In this document: piece after piece, positions 7,939-15,740 of the stretch
How the letters are laid out: each line of letters begins with the position of its first letter
How positions within the stretch are numbered: the stretch's first letter is position 1
Assembly (NCBI RefSeq): GCF_014084105.1
Contig: NZ_CP048289.1
Span: 2,737,922-2,801,921 of the forward strand
Direction: 5' to 3'
DNA: 64,000 bases
DNA from: Streptacidiphilus sp. P02-A3a
GTDB lineage: Bacteria > Actinomycetota > Actinomycetes > Streptomycetales > Streptomycetaceae
Program-made: the position numbers and the translations under genes
The notes under the pieces: generated by a model
What the model was told of the DNA's origin: nothing
The model's input: the letters and a program-made list of their open reading frames with translations, nothing else
The model's database searches: none

Positions 7939-8736
7939 GTGACCGATTTCGATACGCCGCAGCCGAACATCGCGCGGGTCTACGACTTTCTTCTCGGGGG
8001 TAAGGACAACTACGCCTCCGACCGGGAGGTCGCGGCCCGGATCGAGCAGGCGCTCCCCGCCGTCCACCTGGGCGTCCGCCAGCAGCGGGCGATGTTGGGC
8101 CGCGTGGTGCGCTACCTCGTGGGCGAGGTCGGGCTGCGGCAGCTGGTCGACATCGGTTCGGGGCTGCCCACGGCGGACAACGTCCACCAGATCGCCCAGC
8201 GGCTGGAGCCCGACACGCAGGTGGTGTACGTCGACAACGACCCGGTGGTGCTGGCCCACGCCCGTGCGCTGCTGGCCGACAGCAAGGAGACGGTCGTCGC
8301 CGCAGGGGACCTGCGGGACCCGGCGGCGATCCTGGCGGACCCCCTGGTGAGCCAGCACATCGACTTCGAGCAGCCGCTGGGGCTGCTGCTCTGCGGCATC
8401 CTCCACTATGTGCTGGACGAGGAGGAGCCGGCGCGGGTCGTCAGGCAGTTGGTCGACGGCCTACCGTCGGGCAGCTATGTGTTCATCCATCACCTGATCA
8501 CTCCCGACGAATCGGCGGACGAGGGTACGGTCGCCGCCGAGGCGGCACTGCGGCAGGGCGTCGGCCGGGGGCAGTTCCGCACCCTGTCGCAGGTCGCGGC
8601 CTTCCTGGACGGGCTGGAACTGGTCGAACCGGGTGTGGTCACGGTCAGCGAGTGGCGTCCGGACGAGGACACCCCCTCGCTGACCGACAACCCCGTACTG
8701 CGGCTGGCGGCGGTCGGCGTGGCGCGCAAGCCCTGA
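7939..8736 (+). CDS. DUF574 SAM-dependent methyltransferase
   Basis: 265 residues. The N-terminal PNIARVYDFLLGGKDNYASDRE is cut here as RVYDFLLGGKDNY and is the hallmark of the actinobacterial DUF574 (Methyltransf_19) family. LVDIGSGLPT is the SAM-binding loop and VVYVDNDPVV the acidic ribose-binding strand. These proteins are numerous in streptomycetes, often next to regulators, and most have no assigned substrate. GTG 7939 follows GGGGAGGG; the TTG 27 bases upstream lacks a site. It is convergent with the ArsR gene, leaving only seven bases between the stops. Confidence 0.9.
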   Translation: MTDFDTPQPNIARVYDFLLGGKDNYASDREVAARIEQALPAVHLGVRQQRAMLGRVVRYLVGEVGLRQLVDIGSGLPTADNVHQIAQRLEPDTQVVYVDNDPVVLAHARALLADSKETVVAAGDLRDPAAILADPLVSQHIDFEQPLGLLLCGILHYVLDEEEPARVVRQLVDGLPSGSYVFIHHLITPDESADEGTVAAEAALRQGVGRGQFRTLSQVAAFLDGLELVEPGVVTVSEWRPDEDTPSLTDNPVLRLAAVGVARKP

Positions 8737-8743
8737 CCAGGGA

Positions 8744-9073
8744 TCAGTCGGGACCCTCGGCCAAGTGCTTGATCGCCTGCAGCCGGGTGTCCCACTGGGC
8801 GGCGAGCTGGGTCATCCAGCGGGCGGTCGCGTCCAGCCGGTCGGGCCGGACGGTGTAGGTGACCTCCCGGCCGCTCCGGGTGGACGTGACCAGGCCGCCC
8901 CGCTCCAGCACCGCGAGATGCTTGACCACCGCCTGACGGCTCACCGGCAGCTCGGCCGAGAGCGTCGTGGCCGTGGCCCCGCCGTGCGCCGCGAGAGCGT
9001 CGAGCACCGCGCGGCGCGTGGGGTCGGCCAGCGCCGCGAGCACGGTGTCGACGGCACCCGGATCGAGTGTCAT
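8744..9073 (-). CDS. ArsR-family transcriptional regulator
   Basis: 109 residues, almost entirely a winged helix: ALADPTRRAVLDALAAHGG, then SAELPVSRQAVVKHLAVLERGGLV (recognition helix) and a wing at TSTRSGREVTYTV. The ELxVCxD-type metal cysteines of ArsR/SmtB sensors are absent, so it is not an arsenic sensor; this subgroup usually pairs with an AHSA1/SRPBCC protein, as here. Its ATG overlaps the SRPBCC stop by four bases, so it is the second gene of a two-gene operon. Repeats of GGTTGCAC upstream of the operon are its probable binding sites. Confidence 0.92.
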   Translation of the reverse strand: MTLDPGAVDTVLAALADPTRRAVLDALAAHGGATATTLSAELPVSRQAVVKHLAVLERGGLVTSTRSGREVTYTVRPDRLDATARWMTQLAAQWDTRLQAIKHLAEGPD

Positions 9074-9645
9074 GCCGCCTGCCGCTCCAGGTGCTCACGC
9101 AGCTCGTTCAGCTTCCCGGCCCAACCCCGGTCGTTCGGCTGACGGTGCCTTTGGACCGCGGGCCGCGCTATGGCAAGCCCCGCGAAGCCGCTCTCCAGGA
9201 CCCGCAGCCTGGTTCCCGTGGCCACCGGGGTCAGCCGCAGCTCCACCAGCGTGGCCCGGTTCGCGACCGGCTCTTCGCCGGGGCGGCCCTGCGACCAGCG
9301 GAAGGACAGCAGGTGGGGCGGCTCCACCTGTTCGATCCGGGCCAGCAGCGCGCCGTGCGCGCCGTGGTCGAAGAGCAGCTTGCCGCCCGGGCGCAGCTCG
9401 ATCTCGGCCGGTTCGCCCGAACCGAACCAGCTGCCGAGGAACGCCGCCTCGGTGAGCACCCGCCACACCCGCTCGGCGGGCGCGTTGATGAGAACCTCAC
9501 GCTCGATGCTGTCCGGGCTCTCCCGGTGGCCGCTGCCGCCCCGCTGGGCACGGTCGCCCTGGCCGTTGTTGTGGTTCTGGCCGTTGTTTTGGTTCTGGTC
9601 ATCGTGGTGGTTCTGGTCATCGTGGTTCACGAACGTACGGTCCAT
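9070..9645 (-). CDS. SRPBCC (AHSA1-like) protein with N-terminal hexapeptide repeats
   Basis: 191 residues. Residues from about 45 on form an SRPBCC fold (IEREVLINAPAERVWRVLTE, WFGSGEPAEIELRPGG, LLARIEQVEPPHLLSFRW), a ligand-binding domain common in proteins paired with ArsR-type regulators. Residues 7-30 are four six-residue units rich in Asn, His, Asp, Gln and Gly (NHDDQ, NHHDDQ, NQNNGQ, NHNNGQ), encoded by an 18-base tandem repeat. Such tails are unusual for the family and could bind metal or be a disordered linker. ATG 9645 has GAGGGG upstream. Its 5' end overlaps the 3' end of the lysoplasmalogenase-like gene by 19 bases. No enzyme activity can be assigned. Confidence 0.85.
   Translation of the reverse strand: MDRTFVNHDDQNHHDDQNQNNGQNHNNGQGDRAQRGGSGHRESPDSIEREVLINAPAERVWRVLTEAAFLGSWFGSGEPAEIELRPGGKLLFDHGAHGALLARIEQVEPPHLLSFRWSQGRPGEEPVANRATLVELRLTPVATGTRLRVLESGFAGLAIARPAVQRHRQPNDRGWAGKLNELREHLERQAA
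9559..9630. repeat. four-copy 18-bp tandem repeat inside the SRPBCC gene
   Basis: Units at 9559-9576, 9577-9594, 9595-9612 and 9613-9630, each starting CTGG. The first two (CTGGCCGTTGTT plus GTGGTT or TTGGTT) and the last two (CTGGTCATCGTGG) form two related pairs. The period keeps the reading frame and encodes six-residue units. Confidence 0.85.
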
Positions 9646-10352
9646 GATGAGCCCCCTCGTGGTGATGTGCTACCCGATGGTTGCACATCGACCAGAGTAT
9701 GTGCAACCCTTTGGTTGCACAAGACGTGCCGGGTCGTACCTGACGCCAGCAGGTACTGCCCGGCCAGATAGGTCGCCATCACCCAGAAGTCCGGTACCGG
9801 CGGCTGCGGCCAGTGGGCCAGGCCGGTCGCGATCAGGCTGTCCGAGAGCAGGAACAGCGCGCCGCCCAGGCCGGTGCGGCGGCTCAGCCCGGCGGAGGTC
9901 ACCGCCGTACCGGCCAACAGCAGGCTGTATCCGGCGAGGGGCAGCCGCAGCGCCGGGGTCAGGTCCGGCCACAGGGAGGAGATCAGGATGATCCAGAGCA
10001 GGCCGTACCCCGTCGCGGTGCGCAGCAGGCGGGCCCGATCGCGCAGGGCTCCGCCGCACACTAAGAGGGAGATGTAGCAGACGTGCGCGACGGCGAAACC
10101 GCCCATGCCGACGAGGAACCAGGCGCCGCCGAAGATGAGCAGCGTGTCCCCGGCGCAGGAGGCGAGCAGCGCGCCCAGGAGCAGCCGCGAGGTCCCGGGC
10201 GGAAGCGCGCGCAGGCCCACCGCCAACGCGAGCAGCGGCATCAGCAGCGGCTTGGCGATGTCCTGCGCGGTCGTCAGGCCGGCCAGGGCGCAGCCGAGGT
10301 ATCCGACCGATACTGCCGCATAGGCGGTGAGCGGCCGGTTCGCCCGGGTCAC
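9627..10352 (-). CDS. lysoplasmalogenase-like (YhhN/TMEM86 family) membrane protein
   Basis: 241 residues with about eight short hydrophobic helices. Blocks such as KPLLMPLLAL near residue 27, LLLGALLASCAGDTLL, FLVGMGGFAVAHVCYI and LLSDSLIA match the YhhN family, whose animal member TMEM86B cleaves the vinyl-ether bond of lysoplasmalogens. The conserved acidic residues (GDTLL, SDSL) and His of AHVCYI are present. GTG 10352 overlaps the previous stop (GTGA), so it is co-translated with the hydroxylase gene; the longer in-frame reading upstream is a shadow. The last 40 residues (after LLASGTTRH) go beyond the usual family end and are encoded by the ArsR operator region, so may be dispensable. 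Confidence 0.8.
   Translation of the reverse strand: MTRANRPLTAYAAVSVGYLGCALAGLTTAQDIAKPLLMPLLALAVGLRALPPGTSRLLLGALLASCAGDTLLIFGGAWFLVGMGGFAVAHVCYISLLVCGGALRDRARLLRTATGYGLLWIILISSLWPDLTPALRLPLAGYSLLLAGTAVTSAGLSRRTGLGGALFLLSDSLIATGLAHWPQPPVPDFWVMATYLAGQYLLASGTTRHVLCNQRVAHTLVDVQPSGSTSPRGGSSWTVRS
9679..9720. promoter_or_regulatory. probable ArsR operator: three GGTTGCAC half-sites
   Basis: GGTTGCACAT (9679-9688) and ATGTGCAACC (9699-9708) form a perfect ten-base inverted repeat with a ten-base spacer; GGTTGCAC recurs directly at 9713-9720. The cluster lies 34-75 bases upstream of the SRPBCC-ArsR start, where a repressor would cover the promoter. It is also inside the coding sequence of the upstream gene. 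Confidence 0.75.
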
Positions 10353-11224
10353 GCGGCGATCCGGACGTCCGCCGTCTCGGCGGCGGGCGTGGCGTCGGGC
10401 CGCCAGCCGGGCCCGCGGAACAGGAAGCCGGCGCGGTCCCGCCAGCTCCGGGCCGAGGCCAGGTCGCGTCCCAGGGAGGCGTACTCGTGGGTGGCCACCC
10501 GCAGCGGGTTGAAGGTGGAGATGTTCTTGGTCAGGCCGTACACCGGCCGCTTGGTCTCGGGAGTGTAGGAGTGGAACAGCCGGTCCCAGACGATGAGGAT
10601 GCCGCCGAAGTTGCGGTCCAGGTAGCCGCCCTGCGAGGCGTGGTGGACCCGGTGGTGGGAGGGGGTGTTGAGGAGGAACTCGAACGGGCGGGGCAGCCGG
10701 TCGATCCGCTCGGTGTGGATCCAGAACTGGTACACCAGGTTCACCGAGGAGCAGAAGGCCACCGCGGCCGGGGAGATCCCCAGGACCACCAGCGGGGCGT
10801 AGAAGAGACCGAAGGTCAGGTCGGTCCAGGGCTGGCGCAGCGCGGTGGACAGGTTGTAGTTCTGGCTGGAGTGGTGCACCACGTGCTGCGCCCAGAGCAG
10901 TCGCACCCGGTGGGTGCTGCGGTGCGACCAGTAGTAGCAGAAGTCCTGACCGAGCAGCATCAGCGGCACGGTGGTCCACCAGTGCACCGGGAGCCGCAGC
11001 GGGGTCGCCGCGTAGAGCAGGTTGTAGATGGCGAAGGCGGGGATCTTCCAGCCCAGGTTGGTGACCAGGCTGCCCAACCCCATGGTGAGGCTGGTCGCGG
11101 TGTCCCGGGCGGCGTAGCCCTGCTCGTCCTCGTCGGGGTGGACCAGGAAGGAGACGATCTCCATGACCGTCAGCAGCACGAACGCGGGTATCGACCAGAG
11201 CACGGCGTTGGGCAGGTTAGGCAT
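10349..11224 (-). CDS. sterol desaturase/fatty acid hydroxylase family membrane protein
   Basis: 291 residues with about four hydrophobic segments and the eight-histidine di-iron signature: HRSTH (about 102-106), HVVHHSSQ (114-121) and HHRVHHA (190-196), with further His in HTERI and HSYTP. This superfamily includes C-4/C-5 sterol oxidases, fatty acid hydroxylases and alkylglycerol monooxygenase, which opens ether lipids. The first gene of a two-gene unit with the lysoplasmalogenase-like protein; in animals both families act on ether lipids, so an ether-lipid or lipid-hydroxylation role is a reasonable inference. Substrate not proven. Confidence 0.85.
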   Translation of the reverse strand: MPNLPNAVLWSIPAFVLLTVMEIVSFLVHPDEDEQGYAARDTATSLTMGLGSLVTNLGWKIPAFAIYNLLYAATPLRLPVHWWTTVPLMLLGQDFCYYWSHRSTHRVRLLWAQHVVHHSSQNYNLSTALRQPWTDLTFGLFYAPLVVLGISPAAVAFCSSVNLVYQFWIHTERIDRLPRPFEFLLNTPSHHRVHHASQGGYLDRNFGGILIVWDRLFHSYTPETKRPVYGLTKNISTFNPLRVATHEYASLGRDLASARSWRDRAGFLFRGPGWRPDATPAAETADVRIAA

Positions 11225-11318
11225 GGCCGGAAGCGTAAGGCCGTGGGATCGGAGCTGGCTAGGGGTTGTTACCGACTGGTATTACCTCGGGTCCTCGACT
11301 CCTGGCGCCTGGTCCGGC

Positions 11319-12602
11319 TCACCAGACCCGGACCCCGGCGCCGCGGGCGAAGGCCGGGCTGGTCGCGCCGGGCGGGGGCGCCGCGAGCGGCACGGCGACT
11401 TCGGTGACCAGCGGGCCGACCTTTGCCGCCAGCGCGTCCAGCGCGGGCAGGTCGAATCCGTAGACCCGGGCCGCGTTGCCGCCGACCATGGCCGCCACCT
11501 CGGACCGGGGGAGCCCCGCGTAGGCGGTGCGCAGCGCCTCGGTGCTGTGCGGCCAGGTGCCCTCGTCGTGCGGGTAGTCGCTGCCCCACATGATCTTGTC
11601 GAGGCCGATCCGGTCGCGCAGCGGCACCTCGTGCGCCCGCATGAAGCTCGCGCCGACGAAGCAGTTGCGCTGCCAGACGGCGCTCGGGCGCTCGCCCATG
11701 GTCTCGGCCAGGCCCGAGCCGAACCGGGACTCGGCGGTGGCCGCCCGGGTGTCCGAACCGACCAGGCGCTGGTGGTAGTAGTCCAGCATGTCGAGCACCC
11801 CCGGGATCCAGCCCGAGCCCTGCTCGGTCAGCACCAGCCGCAGCCCGGGGTGGCGCCGGAACGCCCCGCCGAAGACCAGGTGCCACAGCGCCCGGTGCGA
11901 GAACCAGGTGGTCTCCACCATGAACACCGCCCGCGCCGCCGGTTCGCTGCCCAGCTCCGGGCCGGCCGAGCCGCCGTGGTGGTTCACCGGTACGCCGAGT
12001 TCCGCGCACACCGCCCAGAGCGGGTCGTACACCCGCGAGTGCAGCTCCGGCACCGGCGCGCCGGGCGGGACACCAGGGAGCACCACTCCGCCGGTCAGGC
12101 CCGCCGCGTGGCAGCGCCGGACCTCGGCCACGGCCTCGTCCACGTCACCCAGCAGCAGTTGGAAGGTCCCGGCCCGGCGGCCCGGGGCCTGCGCGCAGAA
12201 GTCGGCCATCCACCGGCTGTGCGCCCGGAGCCCGGCCCAGCGCAGCCGGAACTCCTCGCCGCCGACGGGGTGACCGGCCGTCAGCGAGGCGCTCGGGTAG
12301 AAGGGCGGGACGGTGTTCGGGAACACCACCTCGGCGACGATCCCGTCCGCCTCCAGCTCCGCGAGCCGTCGCGGGGAGTCCCAGTTCCGCTCGGCCTCGG
12401 GGGCCTGCAGGTCGGCATAGGGATTGACATAGGCGGCTGCCCAGGCGTCGAACGCGTCCTGGTGCCGCGCCGCCAGATAGAGGCGGTAGTCCAGCAGGTC
12501 GGCCCCGGCATGGCAGTCGGCGGAGATGACCGTGTAACGCTCGGGCCGCTCCGGCGGTTCGGTTCGCTCCGGCTGTTCGGCGTGTGGAGGTTGCCCGGTC
12601 AC
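11319..12602 (-). CDS. amidohydrolase family protein (copy A)
   Basis: 427 residues, PF04909-type metal-dependent TIM barrel. VISADCHAG (strand 1, with D-C-H where other members have HxH), PVNHHGG (strand 5) and IMWGSDYPHDEGTWPHS (strand 8 catalytic Asp) are visible. Family members hydrolyse C-N or C-C bonds or decarboxylate aromatic acids. GTG 12602 overlaps the stop of copy B as GTGA. It is the last gene of the operon and clearly paralogous to copy B, sharing the same motif order with a shorter body. The substrate is unknown; the neighbours suggest catabolism of a cyclic or keto-acid compound. Confidence 0.85.
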   Translation of the reverse strand: MTGQPPHAEQPERTEPPERPERYTVISADCHAGADLLDYRLYLAARHQDAFDAWAAAYVNPYADLQAPEAERNWDSPRRLAELEADGIVAEVVFPNTVPPFYPSASLTAGHPVGGEEFRLRWAGLRAHSRWMADFCAQAPGRRAGTFQLLLGDVDEAVAEVRRCHAAGLTGGVVLPGVPPGAPVPELHSRVYDPLWAVCAELGVPVNHHGGSAGPELGSEPAARAVFMVETTWFSHRALWHLVFGGAFRRHPGLRLVLTEQGSGWIPGVLDMLDYYHQRLVGSDTRAATAESRFGSGLAETMGERPSAVWQRNCFVGASFMRAHEVPLRDRIGLDKIMWGSDYPHDEGTWPHSTEALRTAYAGLPRSEVAAMVGGNAARVYGFDLPALDALAAKVGPLVTEVAVPLAAPPPGATSPAFARGAGVRVW

Positions 12603-13924
12603 AGCGTGTTCCCTTCTGTCGGTACGGCGGTGCCGACGAAGGGGAAGTCCCGTCCGGTCAGCCAGTGCCGTCCGACCTCCCGGGCCGGGGCCCAGGCGGC
12701 CAGTACCGGCCGCTGGTCCTCCGGCTGGCCCAGCTCGGCGGGGGCCGGCCCGATCCGCTGCGCGATCGGCGCGAGCCTGTCCAGGTCGAAGCCGAAGACC
12801 TCGGCGCAGGAGAGTCCCAGCAGCTGCCGGGTCTCGTCGACCGGGATGTCGTGGAAGGAGGTGCGCATCCACTCGCGGGTGTTCGGCCAGGTCCCCTCCG
12901 GGTGCGGGAAGTCACTGCCCCAGCAGATATTGCCCACCCCTATCTCGTAGCGCTGGGCCAGCTCCCGCCGCTTGGTGTTGGTCGCCGCGATGAAGCAGTT
13001 GCGGTCCACGTACGCGCTGGGAGCCATGGTCAGTTCGGCGAACGGGGACAGCTTCTTGCCGCCGTGCGCGCCCAGGTACAGCCGGTCCATGAACCACAGC
13101 AGATTGGGCAGCCACCAGCAGCCGGACTCGGCCACGCCGAAGCGCAGGTCGGGGAAGCGCTCGAACACCCCGGACCACAGCAGGAACCACAGCGGGCGTG
13201 ACGGCCAGAAGGTCACCTCGGTGACGTAGATGCCCAGGTGGTCGCCGTACTCGTGGCGTGGAGCCGCGCCCGAGTGGGTCAGCACCGGCATCCGCAGCTC
13301 CGCGCACACCGCCCACACCGGGTCGTAGCGGCGGTCGTGGTACGGCGGCCGGTCCACCCACATCGACGGGATCATGACCGCGCCCAGGCCGGACGCGTGC
13401 GCACGCCTGACCTCGGCCACCACGGTCGGCACGTCCCCGGTGACCGGAAGCAGGGCCACCCCGCAGTGCCGCTCCGGGGCGGCGCTGCTCGCGACGAACT
13501 CCGCCAGCCAGCGGTTGTGCGCCCGCGCCCCGGCCATCCCGAGCACCGGATCCTGGTCGCCGCTGAGCCCCAGGCCCACGCCGAAGGGGGCGGCGGTGCC
13601 GCTGTCGACCGCGTCCGCGTCCGGGAACACGACCTCGCCCGCGACGCCGTCACCGTCGAGCTCCTTCTCCCGGCGCGCCGGGTCCCACCCGCCGCGCAGC
13701 CCCTCCTCGTGCTCGGCGAACCACTTCCGGGCGAAGGCCTCGTTGCGGACGCCGAGCCGGGTGGCCTCGGCCCGGCGGTGCTCCGCCTGGGCCAGGAACT
13801 CGTCGAAGGCGCGGTGGTGCGCGGCCTCCAGATAGGGCCGGTACTGCTCGGTCGGCAGTCCGGCGTGGCAGTCGGACGAGATGACCAGGTACGGGTCGTC
13901 CCGGCGCTGGGATCCGGCGCTCAC
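12599..13924 (-). CDS. amidohydrolase family protein (copy B)
   Basis: 441 residues, same PF04909-like barrel as its neighbour: VISSDCHAG at the N-terminus, MPVLTHSGAAP in the middle and NICWGSDFPHPEGTWPNT near the end. An insertion of about 40 residues after position 50 (NEAFARKWFAEHEE region) distinguishes it from copy A. The two copies probably arose by tandem duplication and may work in series or as a heteromer. GTG 13924 overlaps the SDR stop as GTGA. In-frame extension upstream to 14554 lies over the SDR gene and is rejected. Confidence 0.85.
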   Translation of the reverse strand: MSAGSQRRDDPYLVISSDCHAGLPTEQYRPYLEAAHHRAFDEFLAQAEHRRAEATRLGVRNEAFARKWFAEHEEGLRGGWDPARREKELDGDGVAGEVVFPDADAVDSGTAAPFGVGLGLSGDQDPVLGMAGARAHNRWLAEFVASSAAPERHCGVALLPVTGDVPTVVAEVRRAHASGLGAVMIPSMWVDRPPYHDRRYDPVWAVCAELRMPVLTHSGAAPRHEYGDHLGIYVTEVTFWPSRPLWFLLWSGVFERFPDLRFGVAESGCWWLPNLLWFMDRLYLGAHGGKKLSPFAELTMAPSAYVDRNCFIAATNTKRRELAQRYEIGVGNICWGSDFPHPEGTWPNTREWMRTSFHDIPVDETRQLLGLSCAEVFGFDLDRLAPIAQRIGPAPAELGQPEDQRPVLAAWAPAREVGRHWLTGRDFPFVGTAVPTEGNTL

Positions 13925-14814
13925 GTCTCCTCCTCCAGGATGAAGCGTTCCAGGTAGGCGGGGTTGCTGCGGTCCAGCATCGACCGGGCCCTGGCCTGGA
14001 TCTGGCGGTCGCTGTGGTCGCTCGGCGGCAGCATCCAGAAGCGGTCGGCGCGGATCCCGTCCACCACGGCGGCGGCGACCTGCTCGACCGGGGTGAACTC
14101 GATCGGCTGCCCGGCGGCCGCCATCGCCGCCTCCCACTGCGCGAGGCTGCGGTAAGGGGTGCGGCGTGGGCGCTCCTTGGCGAAGCGCTGCGGGCGGTTG
14201 CGGTGCGACTCCCACAGCCCGGTGCGCAGCATGTGCGGCCCCGGGAACAGCACCGACGCGCCGATCGGGGCCCGCTCCGCGCGCAGGTGCGCGTAGAGCG
14301 ACTCGGTCATGGTGACCACGGCGGACTTGGTCACCGCGTACACCGAGGCCGTCGGCAGCGGTGCGATGCCGCCGTCGGAGGAGGAGGTGTTGACCACGTG
14401 GCCCGGGCCGCCCGCCTCCAGCATCCGGGGCAGGAACGCCTGGATCCCGTGGAAGACACCCCACACGTTCACCGCGAAGGCCCACTTCCAGTCGTTGGGT
14501 TCGTGCTCCCACATCCGGCCCTCGGCGCCGGAGCCGACCCCGGCGTTGTTGCACAGCACGTGCACCGCGCCGAAGACGCCGTAGGCGGCGTCGGCCAGCG
14601 CCCGCACGCTGTCGGGCTCGGAGACGTCGGTGACCCGTCCGACGGCCTCCGCCCCGCGCTCGCGCAGACTCGCCACGGCCTTGTCCAGTGCCGGCTCCTC
14701 GACGTCGGCCAGGACCACCCGCAGCCCCTCGGCGGCGAAGCGCTCGGCCATCGCCAGTCCGATGCCGCCGGCCGCCCCGGTGACCACGGCGACCTGCCCG
14801 GGGAGGAGTTCCAT
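13921..14814 (-). CDS. SDR-family NAD(P)-dependent oxidoreductase
   Basis: 297 residues, classical short-chain dehydrogenase. VVTGAAGGIG (9-18) binds the cofactor, and the acidic DVEEP after the second strand favours NAD(H). CNNAGVG, the catalytic Ser of NTSSSDGG, and YAVTK complete the Asn-Ser-Tyr-Lys tetrad. The ATG at 14814 shares bases with the previous stop (TGATG), showing tight coupling to the acetoacetate-decarboxylase-like gene. It would oxidise or reduce a hydroxyl/keto group on the operon's substrate. Confidence 0.9.
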   Translation of the reverse strand: MELLPGQVAVVTGAAGGIGLAMAERFAAEGLRVVLADVEEPALDKAVASLRERGAEAVGRVTDVSEPDSVRALADAAYGVFGAVHVLCNNAGVGSGAEGRMWEHEPNDWKWAFAVNVWGVFHGIQAFLPRMLEAGGPGHVVNTSSSDGGIAPLPTASVYAVTKSAVVTMTESLYAHLRAERAPIGASVLFPGPHMLRTGLWESHRNRPQRFAKERPRRTPYRSLAQWEAAMAAAGQPIEFTPVEQVAAAVVDGIRADRFWMLPPSDHSDRQIQARARSMLDRSNPAYLERFILEEET

Positions 14815-15635
14815 CACGCCTCCCGGTCGGTGGCGGGCGGTTCCGGGGCGTCCAGCAGCTGCTGGGCGTCGTCGTAGCGCTGGTGCAGGTACGGCAGCAG
14901 TGCCTGCGGGCTGACCCGCTCCACCACCCGGCCGCGCTGGTCGGAGGTCTTCTCGCTGATGCTGATCTCCAGCAGCCGACGCACCGGCAGGTCGGCGACC
15001 GGGTCGAAGGGGGACTCGCGCAGCAGCACCTCGCCGTCCACCCGTTCCAGCCGCCGCACCCGCTCCCGCCGTAGGCAGTGCACCAGCACCGGGTCGAGGT
15101 CGAAGCCGGTGCCGTCCACGCCGGGCAGGAACTTGAAGTAGAAGTCCAGCTTCTCCGCCGGGGCGGGCAGCGGCAGTTCGCCGCCGACCCGCCCGCGCAC
15201 CTCCACGAAGCTGACGCCGTGCCGGGTCAGCCGGGCAGCGACCAGGTCGCCGACCGGGTCGGCGGTGCGCTCGACGACCACCTCGCCCAGCTTCTTCGGC
15301 TCGCCGAAGACCTCCCGCCCGCCGATCAGCGCCCGTTCCGTGGTCATCGGCATCACCAGCGGGTACCAGCCGCGGTGCGGCCCGTGCTCGGCGCTGACCG
15401 CGAACGAGCCCGCACCCAGAGGGGTCCCGAACAGGTCGACCTGACTGATGCTCACCCGCACCAGGGCCCGCTCGGCGGGCTTCAGCGGCGGCGGCAGCAC
15501 CTGCGCCACCGCGTCCGGGTCGCTCTCCCAGACCGCGACCACACCGGTGGACCAGATGTCGGGCAGGGAACCGCGGTTGTTCCTCGCCGCCGTGATCTCC
15601 GGCTCCGGGCGCGGGCCGTAACGTACGCGTGCCAT
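14814..15635 (-). CDS. acetoacetate decarboxylase family protein
   Basis: 273 residues. The core RALIGGREVFGEPKKLGEV carries the conserved lysine pair that forms the Schiff base in acetoacetate decarboxylase; HGPHRGWYPLVMPM precedes it. Many actinobacterial members are not true decarboxylases but act as aldolase-, dehydratase- or lactone-type enzymes on larger beta-keto substrates. First gene of a four-gene minus-strand operon (this gene, SDR, two amidohydrolases), all joined by overlapping start and stop codons. Divergent from a TetR gene across a palindromic operator, which is its likely control point. Confidence 0.87.
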   Translation of the reverse strand: MARVRYGPRPEPEITAARNNRGSLPDIWSTGVVAVWESDPDAVAQVLPPPLKPAERALVRVSISQVDLFGTPLGAGSFAVSAEHGPHRGWYPLVMPMTTERALIGGREVFGEPKKLGEVVVERTADPVGDLVAARLTRHGVSFVEVRGRVGGELPLPAPAEKLDFYFKFLPGVDGTGFDLDPVLVHCLRRERVRRLERVDGEVLLRESPFDPVADLPVRRLLEISISEKTSDQRGRVVERVSPQALLPYLHQRYDDAQQLLDAPEPPATDREA

Positions 15636-15665
15636 GGGTGTTCCGCCTTCCTGTCGGCTGGCTCT

Positions 15666-15678
15666 GTAACACTGTTAC
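15666..15678. promoter_or_regulatory. TetR operator in the divergent intergenic region
   Basis: GTAACACTGTTAC is a perfect 13-base palindrome (six-base arms around a central C), 30 bases upstream of the acetoacetate-decarboxylase-like gene and 62 bases before the TetR start. Location and form are typical of a TetR operator controlling both directions. Confidence 0.7.
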
Positions 15679-15740
15679 TCCGCTCGGCGCGAAGGATGAA
15701 GACATATGCGGCAGATCGTTTCGCCCGGGGACGGCCGGGG

